Source: Alphaproteobacteria bacterium (GTDB lineage Bacteria; Pseudomonadota; Alphaproteobacteria; Rhodobacterales; Rhodobacteraceae). From it: DNA of 10,211 bases. The stretch's first letter is position 1. The number at the start of each line of letters is the position of its first letter. The position numbers and the translations under genes are program-made. The stretch lies in contig JAJRUE010000128.1 in NCBI GenBank assembly GCA_024277955.1, forward strand, positions 1 to 10,211. The letters run 5' to 3'. The notes under the pieces were generated by a model. That model ran no database searches and was not told the DNA's origin. It worked only from the letters and a program-made list of their open reading frames with translations. Positions 1-7,232 of this stretch are shown here, in pieces.

Positions 1-465
1 GTGTGCCAGATCGCGCTGGTGGAGCGCCACCGGGCGACCGGGCATGTGGTGAACGGCTTCGTGTCGGGTTTCGGCTACAAGGGGCGGATGGCGATGGCCA
101 GCACGGTGGCGCATGACAGCCACCACATGATCGTCGTGGGCACCAGCCGCGAGGATATGGCGCTGGCCGCGAACCGGCTGGGCGAGGTGGGCGGCGGGAT
201 CACCGTGTTCAAGGATGGCCGCGAGCTGGCGCTGGTGGAGCTGCCGATTGCCGGGCTGATTTCCGACGCGCCGGCGCGCGAGGTGGCAGCGAAGGCCGAC
301 CGCATGGTGGCGGCGATGGAGGAATGCGGCTGCAGCCTGAACAACGCCTACATGCAGCACAGTCTTTTGGCACTGGTCGTCATACCAGAGTTGCGAATCT
401 CTGATCTTGGGCTGGTGGACGTGACGAAATTCGAAGTGACCGACCTGTTCGAGGAAAACACATGA
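1..465 (+). CDS. ade: Adenine deaminase, C-terminal part (5' end outside window)
   Basis: Adenine deaminase hydrolyses adenine to hypoxanthine and ammonia in the cytoplasm (purine salvage and catabolism). The 154 visible residues match the C-terminal domain of the bacterial Ade family. A glycine-rich start (GFVSGFGYKG) leads into the conserved STVAHDSHHMIVVG block at residues 34-47, then EDMALAANRLGEVGGG, LPIAGLISD, and the closing LALVVIPELRISDLGLVDV. The family is normally 550-600 residues with the metal-binding amidohydrolase barrel at the N-terminus, so about three quarters of the gene lies to the left. The GTG at position 1 is therefore an internal codon, not a start. The stop codon overlaps the start of amn (ATGA), so the two are almost certainly cotranscribed and translationally coupled. 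The identification is strong. Whether the unseen catalytic part is intact cannot be judged. Confidence 0.93.
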   Translation: MCQIALVERHRATGHVVNGFVSGFGYKGRMAMASTVAHDSHHMIVVGTSREDMALAANRLGEVGGGITVFKDGRELALVELPIAGLISDAPAREVAAKADRMVAAMEECGCSLNNAYMQHSLLALVVIPELRISDLGLVDVTKFEVTDLFEENT

Positions 466-1940
466 CCGGCAACGCCATCCCGACGGAAACCCCGCCGGCC
501 CCGGCGCGCCAGGAGTTTTCCGACCCGGCCGAGGCGGTCGCGCGGCTCAGGGCGCTGTATGACGAAGCGGTCGAGTTTCTGTGCGACCGGTTCACCAAGG
601 CGATGGCGCGCGGCATGCCGCCGGCGCGATTCAGGGCCTATTACCCGGAAATTCGCATCACCACGACCAGTTTCGCCAAGGCCGACAGTCGGCTGAGCTT
701 TGGTCACGTGTCGGAACCGGGCACCTATGCGACCACCGTGACCCGGCCCGATCTGTTCGCCAATTATCTGGAACAGCAGATCGGCCTGGTGATGGCCAAC
801 CACGGGGTGCCGGTGACGATCGGAGTGTCGGACACGCCGATGCCGGTGCATTTCGCGGTGGCGCAAAAGGGCGGCGTTACGGTCCCTCAAGAGGGCGCGG
901 CGGGGTTCACCCTGCGCGACTATTTCGACGTGCCGGACCTGGCCACCACCAATGACGACATCGTCAACGGTGTCGATGAACCGGCGGCGGACGGCTCGCG
1001 CGCGCTGGCGCCTTTCACGGCGCAGCGGGTAGATTATTCGCTGGCCCGGCTGGCCCATTACACCGCCACCGAGGCCGAGCATTTCCAGAACCACGTGCTG
1101 TTCACCAACTACCAGTTCTACGTACAGGAATTCGAAGCCTATGCCCGCCAGGTTCTGGGCGACCCCGACAGCGGCTATACCGAATTCGTCGGGCCGGGCA
1201 ATGTGGTGATCACCGATCCCGGCGGTGAATGCCCGCAGCCCGCGAAACTGCCGCAGATGCCGACCTATCACCTGAAGCGCAAGGACCAGTCGGGGATCAC
1301 CCTGGTCAATATCGGGGTCGGGCCGTCCAACGCAAAGACCGCCACCGACCATATCGCCGTGCTGCGCCCGCATGCCTGGCTGATGGTCGGCCACTGCGCC
1401 GGGCTGCGCAACAGCCAGCGGCTGGGGGATTTCGTGCTGGCGCACGCCTATCTGCGCGAAGACAAGGTGCTGGATGACGATCTGCCGGTTTGGGTGCCGG
1501 TGCCTCCGCTGGCGGAAATCCAGATCGCGCTGGAACAGGCGGTGGCGCAGGTGACCGAACTGGAAGGATACGAGCTCAAGCGGATCATGCGCACCGGCAC
1601 GGTGGCGAGTCTCGATAACCGCAACTGGGAGCTGCGCGACCAGACCGGTCCGGTGCAGCGCCTGTCCCAGAGCCGCGCCATCGCGCTGGACATGGAAAGC
1701 GCCACCATCGCCGCCAACGGCTTTCGGTTCCGGGTGCCCTATGGCACGCTTCTGTGCGTTTCCGACAAGCCGCTGCATGGCGAGCTGAAGCTGCCCGGCA
1801 TGGCCAGCGAATTCTACACATCGCAGGTGTCGCGCCACCTTTTGATCGGGGTGCGGGCGATGGAGGCGCTGCGCGAGATGCCGCTGGAACGCATCCATTC
1901 GCGCAAGCTGCGCAGCTTTGAAGAGACAGCCTTTCTGTAA
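462..1940 (+). CDS. amn: AMP nucleosidase
   Basis: AMP nucleosidase splits AMP into adenine and ribose 5-phosphate in the cytoplasm. At 492 residues it is close to the E. coli enzyme (484). The N-terminal AMP-nucleosidase-specific domain covers roughly residues 25-200 (RMPPARFRAYYPEI-like block near 51-64). The C-terminal half is a nucleoside phosphorylase-type fold: NIGVGPSNAKTATDH at 283-297, MVGHCAGLRNSQRLGDFVLAHAY at 308-330, LDMESATIAANGF at 409-421, and SDKPLHGELKLPG at 434-446, where D435 is the likely catalytic aspartate. The ATG shares bases with the upstream stop (ATGA), and AGGA at 452-455 serves as its ribosome binding site. Paired with ade, its product adenine would pass straight to deamination, giving AMP to hypoxanthine. 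E. coli Amn is allosterically controlled by ATP and phosphate; whether that holds here is inference. Confidence 0.95.
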   Translation: MTGNAIPTETPPAPARQEFSDPAEAVARLRALYDEAVEFLCDRFTKAMARGMPPARFRAYYPEIRITTTSFAKADSRLSFGHVSEPGTYATTVTRPDLFANYLEQQIGLVMANHGVPVTIGVSDTPMPVHFAVAQKGGVTVPQEGAAGFTLRDYFDVPDLATTNDDIVNGVDEPAADGSRALAPFTAQRVDYSLARLAHYTATEAEHFQNHVLFTNYQFYVQEFEAYARQVLGDPDSGYTEFVGPGNVVITDPGGECPQPAKLPQMPTYHLKRKDQSGITLVNIGVGPSNAKTATDHIAVLRPHAWLMVGHCAGLRNSQRLGDFVLAHAYLREDKVLDDDLPVWVPVPPLAEIQIALEQAVAQVTELEGYELKRIMRTGTVASLDNRNWELRDQTGPVQRLSQSRAIALDMESATIAANGFRFRVPYGTLLCVSDKPLHGELKLPGMASEFYTSQVSRHLLIGVRAMEALREMPLERIHSRKLRSFEETAFL

Positions 1941-1997
1941 AAGGGTCGTTTTTTCGCACAAAATGCACGAAAAACCGCCGGTGGGTGCCACTAATCG

Positions 1998-2027
1998 TTG
2001 TGCACCCCCCCAATATTCCGCTAGATT
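1998..2027 (+). promoter_or_regulatory. Candidate promoter of the HU gene
   Basis: TTGTGC at 1998-2003 and TAGATT at 2022-2027 are separated by 18 bases, about 45 bases upstream of the HU start codon. The match to the sigma-70 consensus is modest (3/6 and 4/6), but this is the most promoter-like pair in the 132-base gap, and a separate promoter is expected because amn and the HU gene are functionally unrelated. Confidence 0.3.
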
Positions 2028-2072
2028 CGGCGCACAAACCCCAAGGAATGGGGCGAAACGAGGAGATTTTAC

Positions 2073-2360
2073 ATGGCAAAACCGCTGACCAAGACCCAGC
2101 TTGTCGCCGCGCTGGCTGACGAGATGGGCACCGACAAGAAATCCGCAAGCGCCGCGCTGGACGCGATCGTTGCCGTCATCACCCGCGAAGTGTCGGGCGG
2201 CGGTGCCGTGACCCTTCCGGGCGTCGGCAAGATCTATTGCCGCGAGCGCCCCGAGCGCATGGTCCGCAACCCGGCCACCGGCGAACAGATTCACAAGGAC
2301 GCCGACAAGGTGGTGAAGATGACCATCGCCAAGGCGCTCAAGGACAGCGTTAACGGCTAG
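2073..2360 (+). CDS. HU family DNA-binding protein
   Basis: This 95-residue nucleoid-associated protein should act as a dimer that binds and bends DNA without strong sequence specificity. The N-terminal helical part (LTKTQLVAALADEMGTDKKSASAALDAIVAVI) has the usual HU helix-turn-helix pattern. GVGKIYCRERPERMVRNPATGEQ (50-72) is the saddle and DNA-clasping arm, with the conserved RNPATG at 65-70 whose proline (P67) is the residue that intercalates in HU/IHF proteins. The C-terminal helix ends with the typical AKALKDSVN. The start is fixed by a good AGGAG at 2061-2065, eight bases upstream of the ATG. Cys56 in the beta sheet is not typical of E. coli HU. Alphaproteobacteria often carry more than one HU/IHF paralogue, so a specific symbol (hupA, hupB) cannot be assigned. 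The gene stands alone, with its own leader and a terminator behind it. Confidence 0.93.
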   Translation: MAKPLTKTQLVAALADEMGTDKKSASAALDAIVAVITREVSGGGAVTLPGVGKIYCRERPERMVRNPATGEQIHKDADKVVKMTIAKALKDSVNG

Positions 2361-2385
2361 GCTTGCGCCGCCACAGGAATTCGGG

Positions 2386-2411
2386 AAGGGTCGCCGGCAG
2401 GCGGCCCTTTT
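2386..2411 (+). terminator. Intrinsic terminator after the HU gene
   Basis: A 10-base-pair stem (AAGGGTCGCC at 2386-2395 with GGCGGCCCTT at 2400-2409, one T-G wobble) closes a GGCA loop and runs into TTTT at 2408-2411. It begins 25 bases after the HU stop codon. The U tract is short, so termination may be incomplete. Confidence 0.72.
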
Positions 2412-2429
2412 CATTTGGTCAGGACAGGT

Positions 2430-3296
2430 ATGGATTTTCGCGCAATCGGGATGGGGGTGCTGTTTGCGCTGATCTGGTCTTCGGCCTTTTCTTCGGCGCG
2501 CATCATCGTGGCGGATGCGCCTCCGTTGGCGGCGCTGGCGCTGCGCTTTGCGATATCGGGGCTGATCGGCGTCGGGCTGGCGCGGGCGATGGGCCAGAGC
2601 TGGCGGCTGGACCGGGCGCAATGGCGCGCGACGCTGGTGTTCGGGATCAGCCAGAACGTGCTGTATCTGGGGCTGAACTTTGTGGCGATGCAGCGGATCG
2701 AGGCGTCGCTGGCGGCGATCATTGCCTCCACCATGCCGCTGCTGGTGGCGCTGGCGGCCTTTGTCTTTCTGGGCGAACGGCTGCGGCTGGCGGCCTGGGC
2801 CGGGCTGGTGGCGGGGCTGGCGGGGGCGATGCTGATCATGGGCGCGCGGATCAACGCCGGGGTGGACCTGGGCGGGGTGGCGCTGGCCGGGCTCGGGGCG
2901 CTGGCGCTGACCGCGGCGACGTTGTCGGTGCGCACCGCCACCGGCGGCGGCAATCTGATGATGATCGTCGGGCTGCAGATGCTGATCGGCGCGGTGGTTC
3001 TGGCCGCGCTTTCCGCCGCATTAGAGACACATGAGCTGCGTCTCAGCCCAAGGCTTGTGTGGGCCTTTGCCTATACCACGCTGACGCCGGGGCTGCTGGC
3101 GACCTGGGTCTGGTTCGCGCTGGTGCGCCGCGTCGGCGCCGTCAAGGCCGCGGCTTTCCACTTTCTGAACCCGTTTTTCGGCGTGGCCATCGCGGCGGCG
3201 GTTCTGGGCGAATCGGTGCGCGGGGCGGATATTCTGGGCGCGCTGGTGATCGGCGCGGGGATCCTGGCGGTTCAGCTGTCGAAAGTGGCGCGCTGA
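2430..3296 (+). CDS. EamA/DMT-family inner-membrane transporter
   Basis: This 288-residue polytopic membrane protein of the drug/metabolite transporter superfamily has about ten predicted membrane helices arranged as two EamA repeats. Repeat one (about 5-140) ends with the family pattern TMPLLVALAAFVFLGERL (101-118) followed by a glycine-rich helix. Repeat two (about 147-285) carries the equivalent LNPFFGVAIAAAVLGESV (246-263). Family members export metabolites such as amino acids, but the substrate cannot be read from sequence. I chose ATG 2430 because AGGACAGG (2421-2428) lies immediately upstream and the protein then starts in the usual way just before helix 1. An in-frame TTG at 2415 overlaps the region next to the HU terminator and is unlikely. 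The stop codon abuts that of the convergent aroC. No clear promoter of its own is visible between the HU terminator and the start. Confidence 0.88.
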   Translation: MDFRAIGMGVLFALIWSSAFSSARIIVADAPPLAALALRFAISGLIGVGLARAMGQSWRLDRAQWRATLVFGISQNVLYLGLNFVAMQRIEASLAAIIASTMPLLVALAAFVFLGERLRLAAWAGLVAGLAGAMLIMGARINAGVDLGGVALAGLGALALTAATLSVRTATGGGNLMMIVGLQMLIGAVVLAALSAALETHELRLSPRLVWAFAYTTLTPGLLATWVWFALVRRVGAVKAAAFHFLNPFFGVAIAAAVLGESVRGADILGALVIGAGILAVQLSKVAR

Positions 3297-4400
3297 TCAG
3301 CCGATCACGCCGCGCGGACCGTCGCCGACCTGGGCGCGGTGCAGCAGCAAATGGTCGAGGATCACGCAGGCGGCCATCGCTTCGCCCACCGGCACGGCGC
3401 GGATGCCGACGCAGGGGTCGTGGCGCCCCTTGGTGACGATTTCGGTGTTTTCGCCCGATTTAGTGACTGTTTTGCGCGGCGTCAGGATCGAAGAGGTCGG
3501 CTTTACCGCGAACCGGACCACGATGTCCTGCCCGGTCGATATCCCGCCAAGGATGCCGCCCGCGTGGTTTGAACTGTATTCGGGCCCGTTCGGCCCCATG
3601 CGGATCTCGTCGGCGTTGGCTTCGCCGGTCAGGGCCGCCGCGGCCATCCCTTCGCCGATCTCGACGCCCTTCACCGCGTTGATCGACATCATCGCGGCGG
3701 CAAGATCGGTATCCAGCTTGCCGTAAACCGGCGCGCCAAGCCCGGCCGGCGCGCCGCGAACCACCACCTCGACCACCGCGCCGACCGAGCTGCCGGACTT
3801 GCGCAGATCGTCGAGATACTGCGCCCAAAGGTCGGCGGCGGCGGCATCCGGGGTCCAGAACGGGTTGCGGTCGATCTGGTCCCAGTCGAAGCGCGCCCGG
3901 TTGATCGCATGCGGACCCATCTGCACCATGTAGCCAGTGATCGACAGCCCCGGCGCCAGCGTCTTGAGCACCTCGCGCGCCACCCCGCCGGCAGCCACCC
4001 GGCTGGCGGTTTCGCGCGCCGAAGAGCGCCCGCCGCCGCGCGGATCGCGAATCCCATATTTCAGGTGATAAGTGATGTCGGCATGGCCGGGGCGGAACTT
4101 TTCGGCGATCTCGCCATAGTCCTTGGACCGCTGGTCGGTGTTGCGGATCATCATCTGGATCGGCGTGCCGGTGGTCTGGCCTTCATAAACCCCCGACAGG
4201 ATTTCCACCGCGTCCGCCTCGCGCCGCTGGGTGGTAAACTTCGAGGTGCCGGGCTTGCGCCTGTCCAGCCACTGCTGAAGCATCGCCGCCTCCAGCGTCA
4301 CCCCCGGCGGGCAACCATCCACCGTCGCACCGATCGCCGGGCCGTGGCTTTCGCCCCAGGTGGTGATGCGAAACAGATGTCCAAATGTGTTCAAGCTCAT
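3297..4400 (-). CDS. aroC: Chorismate synthase
   Basis: Chorismate synthase carries out the last shikimate-pathway step: it removes phosphate from 5-enolpyruvylshikimate 3-phosphate to give chorismate, using reduced FMN, in the cytoplasm. At 367 residues it is normal length (E. coli 361). All family signatures are present: GESHGPAIG at 16-24, GRSSARETASR at 124-134 and RHDPCVGIRAVPVGEA at 326-341. The two histidines associated with catalysis appear as H19 and H106, the latter in FRPGHADITY. The ATG at 4400 is chosen because it gives the conserved MSLNTFGHLFRITTWGESHG start and has a GGAGAGG ribosome binding site just upstream on the minus strand. An in-frame TTG at 4445 would add 15 unconserved residues. 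The gene is divergent from the thi operon and convergent with the transporter gene. Confidence 0.97.
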   Translation of the reverse strand: MSLNTFGHLFRITTWGESHGPAIGATVDGCPPGVTLEAAMLQQWLDRRKPGTSKFTTQRREADAVEILSGVYEGQTTGTPIQMMIRNTDQRSKDYGEIAEKFRPGHADITYHLKYGIRDPRGGGRSSARETASRVAAGGVAREVLKTLAPGLSITGYMVQMGPHAINRARFDWDQIDRNPFWTPDAAAADLWAQYLDDLRKSGSSVGAVVEVVVRGAPAGLGAPVYGKLDTDLAAAMMSINAVKGVEIGEGMAAAALTGEANADEIRMGPNGPEYSSNHAGGILGGISTGQDIVVRFAVKPTSSILTPRKTVTKSGENTEIVTKGRHDPCVGIRAVPVGEAMAACVILDHLLLHRAQVGDGPRGVIG

Positions 4401-4423
4401 GGGCGCCTCTCCTCGTGGCGCAA

Positions 4424-4452
4424 TCTCTAGGCGATGGCAGCGCAAAGCTCAA
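4424..4452 (-). promoter_or_regulatory. Weak candidate promoter of aroC
   Basis: Reading the minus strand, TTGAGC (4452-4447) and TAGAGA (4429-4424) are 17 bases apart and lie 24 bases upstream of the aroC start. Matches to sigma-70 consensus are 4/6 and 3/6. A better -35-like TTGACG sits at 4474-4469 but has no acceptable -10 at the right distance. This is tentative. Confidence 0.25.
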
Positions 4453-4523
4453 TGTCCCGGCGCCCCGCCGTCAACTTCTTCTTTTCCCAAATATCCCCGC
4501 CGGAGGCATCCCGCGCTCCCCAC

Positions 4524-4552
4524 TTGCGACACCGCCGGGTTGGGCGTATAGC
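4524..4552 (+). promoter_or_regulatory. Candidate promoter of thiBPQ
   Basis: TTGCGA (4524-4529) and TATAGC (4547-4552) are exactly 17 bases apart, each matching the sigma-70 consensus at 4/6 including the most important bases (TTG and TATA). Transcription would begin near 4559, which is where the first helix of the TPP aptamer starts. That agreement is the main reason to believe it. Confidence 0.55.
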
Positions 4553-4557
4553 GGTTG

Positions 4558-4645
4558 CCACCTCGGGGTGCCCGCCATGGGCTGAGATGCAATGACGCAA
4601 ACCCGTTGAACCTGAACCGGTTAGAACCGGCGGAGGGAAGGTTGG
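4558..4645 (+). ncRNA. TPP riboswitch aptamer (THI box)
   Basis: This is a cis-acting RNA that binds thiamine pyrophosphate in the leader of thiB. The conserved core is readable: CTCGGGGTGCCC (4562-4573), the pyrimidine-sensing CTGAGA (4582-4587), ACCCGTTGAACCTGA (4601-4615), and the pyrophosphate-side hairpin CCGG-TTAGAA-CCGG (4617-4630) followed by CGGAGGGAAG (4631-4640). P1 forms approximately from CCACCT (4558-4563) and AGGTTGG (4639-4645), P2 from CGGG (4564-4567) with CCCG (4602-4605), and P3 from GCCC (4570-4573) with GGGC (4579-4582). High TPP should shut off expression of the importer. Confidence 0.96.
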
Positions 4646-4686
4646 AATTTCCATTCTATCCGCACCCTCCCGCCAAGACATGGAGG
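4629..4686 (+). promoter_or_regulatory. Translational expression platform of the TPP riboswitch, with thiB ribosome binding site
   Basis: The thiB Shine-Dalgarno GGAGG (4682-4686) is five bases from the ATG at 4692. A CCTCC at 4666-4670 can pair with it and hide it. The same strand, CCCTCC (4665-4670) plus GCC (4672-4674), can instead pair with GGCGGAGGG (4629-4637) inside the aptamer's 3' half with a single bulged C. TPP binding locks the aptamer and frees CCTCC to block the ribosome site. Without TPP the alternative pairing exposes it. There is no U-tract terminator, so control should be on translation start. Pairings are seen in sequence; the mechanism is inferred. Confidence 0.75.
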
Positions 4687-4691
4687 ATTGC

Positions 4692-5681
4692 ATGAAGCAA
4701 CCGATCTTGATTGCGGGACTGATGGCACTGGCGACCAGCGCATTGGCCCAGGAAAAACCCGTGCTTACCGTCTACACCTACGACAGTTTCGTTTCCGACT
4801 GGGGACCGGGGCCCAAGGTGGAAGCGGCCTTTGAAGAAACCTGCGGCTGCGATCTGCAGTTCGTCGGCGTGGGCGATGGTGCTGCGCTGCTGGCGCGGTT
4901 GCGGCTCGAAGGGGCGCGCAGCAAGGCCGATGTGGTGCTGGGGCTCGACACCAACCTGACGGCGCAGGCCGCCGAAACCGGACTGTTCGCGCCGCACGGC
5001 GTCAGCGCCAGTTACGATCTGCCGATCACTTGGGACGATCCGCTGTTCGTGCCCTTCGACTGGGGCTATTTCGCCTTTGTCTATGACAAGACCCGGGTCG
5101 CCAACCCGCCCAGCAGCTTTGCCGAGCTGATCGCGTCGGACCTGTCGATCGTGATCGAGGATCCCCGGTCGTCCACACCCGGTCTGGGGTTGCTCTTGTG
5201 GGTGAAAAAGGTGTTCGGCGGCCATGCGCCCGAGGCCTGGGTCGGGCTCAACCGTCATGTGGTGACCGTGACCAAGGGTTGGAGCGAAGCCTATGGCATG
5301 TTCCTTGAAGGCGAAGCCGACATGGTGCTGTCCTACACCACATCGCCCGCCTATCACCTGATCGCCGAGGGCGACGACACCAAGGCGGCGGCGGCCTTTG
5401 ACGACGGCCACTACATGCAGGTCGAGGTGGCGGGCAAGCTGGCGTCGTCCGACCAGCCCGAACTTGCGGATGCCTTCTTGCAATTCGTGGTTTCGGACCG
5501 GTTCCAGGCGCTGATCCCGACGACCAACTGGATGTATCCGGCGGTGCTGCCCGATGGCGGTCTGCCGGACGGGTACCAGACCCTGATCCAGCCGGAAAAG
5601 GCCCTGATCTACACGCCGCAAGAGGCGCGCGATCTGCGCCAGGGGGCGGTGGATGAATGGCTGAGCGTGGCGACGCAATAG
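4692..5681 (+). CDS. thiB: Thiamine/TPP ABC transporter, periplasmic substrate-binding protein
   Basis: This periplasmic protein captures thiamine and its phosphates and delivers them to ThiPQ. At 329 residues it is normal for ThiB/TbpA (E. coli 327). A signal peptide (MKQPILIAGLMALATSALA, probable cut after residue 19) precedes the mature start QEKPVLTVYTYDSF. Family marks are VYTYDSFVSDWGPGPKVEAAFE at 27-48, SKADVVLGLDTNLT at 77-90, the PFDWGYFAFVYD region at 121-132, EDPRSSTPGLGLLLWVKK at 156-173 and SYTTSPAYHL at 214-223. ATG 4692 is preferred over ATG 4680 because GGAGG at 4682-4686 lies between them at correct spacing, and the shorter form begins with a normal signal peptide (M-K-Q). 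It is the first gene of thiBPQ, regulated by the riboswitch just upstream. Confidence 0.96.
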   Translation: MKQPILIAGLMALATSALAQEKPVLTVYTYDSFVSDWGPGPKVEAAFEETCGCDLQFVGVGDGAALLARLRLEGARSKADVVLGLDTNLTAQAAETGLFAPHGVSASYDLPITWDDPLFVPFDWGYFAFVYDKTRVANPPSSFAELIASDLSIVIEDPRSSTPGLGLLLWVKKVFGGHAPEAWVGLNRHVVTVTKGWSEAYGMFLEGEADMVLSYTTSPAYHLIAEGDDTKAAAAFDDGHYMQVEVAGKLASSDQPELADAFLQFVVSDRFQALIPTTNWMYPAVLPDGGLPDGYQTLIQPEKALIYTPQEARDLRQGAVDEWLSVATQ

Positions 5682-7232
5682 CGCGCCGCGCGGGCCTCGC
5701 GGCCTGGGCCGGCAGCGCCGCGGCGGGCCTGGTGCTGGCGCTGGTGCTGGGCACGCTGGCGGCGGTGTTCTGGCGGGCTGAATCGGCGGCGCAACTGGGC
5801 CCCGCCGACTGGGCGGCGCTGCGATTCACGGTGATGCAGGCGGCGCTGTCGGCGGGGCTTAGCGTGGCGCTGGCGGTGCCGGTGGCACGCGCGCTTGCCC
5901 GGCGGCGCTTCGTCGGGCGGCGGTTTCTGGTGGCGCTGATGGGGGCGCCGTTTATCCTGCCGGTGATCGTGGCGGTGCTGGGATTGCTGGTAGTTTTCGG
6001 GCGAAACGGCTGGATTAGTGACGCTTTGGCGTTGGCGGGGTGGCCTCGGCTGAACATATACGGGTTGCGCGGGGTGGTGCTGGCGCATGTGTTTTTCAAC
6101 CTGCCGCTGGCGGTAAGGCTGTTGCTGCAGGGCTGGCAGGGGGTGCCGGCCGAACGGTTCCAGCTGGCGGCTTCGCTGGGGTTCGGGGCCTGGGCGATGT
6201 GGCGCCATGTGGAAGCGCCGCTGCTGCGCCGGGTCTTGCCGGGCGCGCTGGTGGTGATCTTTCTGGTCTGCGTCACAAGTTTCGCGGTGGTGCTGGCGCT
6301 GGGCGGCGGGCCGCGCGCCACCACGGTCGAGCTGGCGATCTACCAGGCGGTCCGGTTCGATTTCGACCTGGGCAAGGCGGCGGTTCTGGCGCTGATGCAG
6401 GTGGCGCTGGCCGGCGCGGCGGCGTTGGCCCTGCTGGCGGTGCATGTGCCGGCGCCGGCGGCGGGCGGGCTGGACCGGGTGGTGGCGCGGTTTGATGGGC
6501 GCGGCGCGTTGGCGCGCGCGCTGGATGCGGCGTGGATCGCGCTGGCGGCGGCGCTGCTGCTGTTGCCGCTGGCGCCGGTGGTGGCGCGCGGTGCGGCCGG
6601 GCTGGCGGGCTTGCCTGGGGTGGTGTGGCTGGCGGCGGGGCGGTCCCTGCTGGTGGCCGGCGGGTCGGTGGCGGTGGCGCTGGGGCTGGCCTTGCCAATG
6701 GCCTTTGGGGTGCAGGCGCTGGCGGGGCGCAGGCTGTGGCGCGGGCTGGTCGAGGGCGCGGGCTATCTGGTGATCTCGGCGTCGCCCCTGGTGATGGGGC
6801 TGGGGCTGTTCATTCTGGTCTACCCCTGGGCCGACCCTTCCGGCCTCGCGCTGCCGTTGACGGCAGTGGTCAACGCGGCCATGGCGCTGCCGTTCATGCT
6901 GCGGGTGCTGATCCCCGCGGTGGCCGAGATCGAGGCGCAGTATGGCCGCCTGGCCGACAGCCTGGGCTTGGTGGGCTGGCAGAGGTTGCGGCTGTTGCAC
7001 CTGGTGCGGTTGCGCCGCCCACTGGGGTTCGCCGCGGGGTTGGCGGCGGCGTTGTCGATGGGGGATCTGGGGGTGATCGCCTTGTTTTCCGACGGCGAAC
7101 GCGCGACCTTGCCGTTGCAGCTGTATCGGCTGATGGCGGCCTACCGGATGGATCAGGCGGCGGCGGCAGCGCTGTTGTTGCTGGGGCTGGCGCTGGCGCT
7201 GTTCTGGCTGTTCGCCCGAGGGGGGCGGGTGG

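Noticed and set aside
1..3. GTG at the left edge as a start codon.
   Set aside because: The protein begins in the middle of the C-terminal domain of adenine deaminase, so the frame simply continues from outside the window.
1950..1974. The AT-rich dyad as an intrinsic terminator of amn.
   Set aside because: The stem is nearly all A-T pairs, the loop is long, and CCGCCGG rather than T follows. It is at best a weak or regulatory element.
348..2621. A 757-codon open frame on the minus strand across amn, the HU gene and the start of the transporter.
   Set aside because: It is antisense to three well-supported genes. Its product is rich in Arg, His, Gln and Gly with no recognisable domain, as expected from the complementary strand of GC-rich coding DNA.
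4401..4445. In-frame TTG extension of aroC to 4445.
   Set aside because: It would add 15 unconserved residues before the family start MSLNTFGHLFR, and ATG 4400 has its own GGAGAGG.
4680..4682. ATG 4680 as the thiB start.
   Set aside because: The only good ribosome site (GGAGG 4682-4686) lies downstream of it and is correctly placed for ATG 4692. The shorter protein starts with a normal signal peptide.
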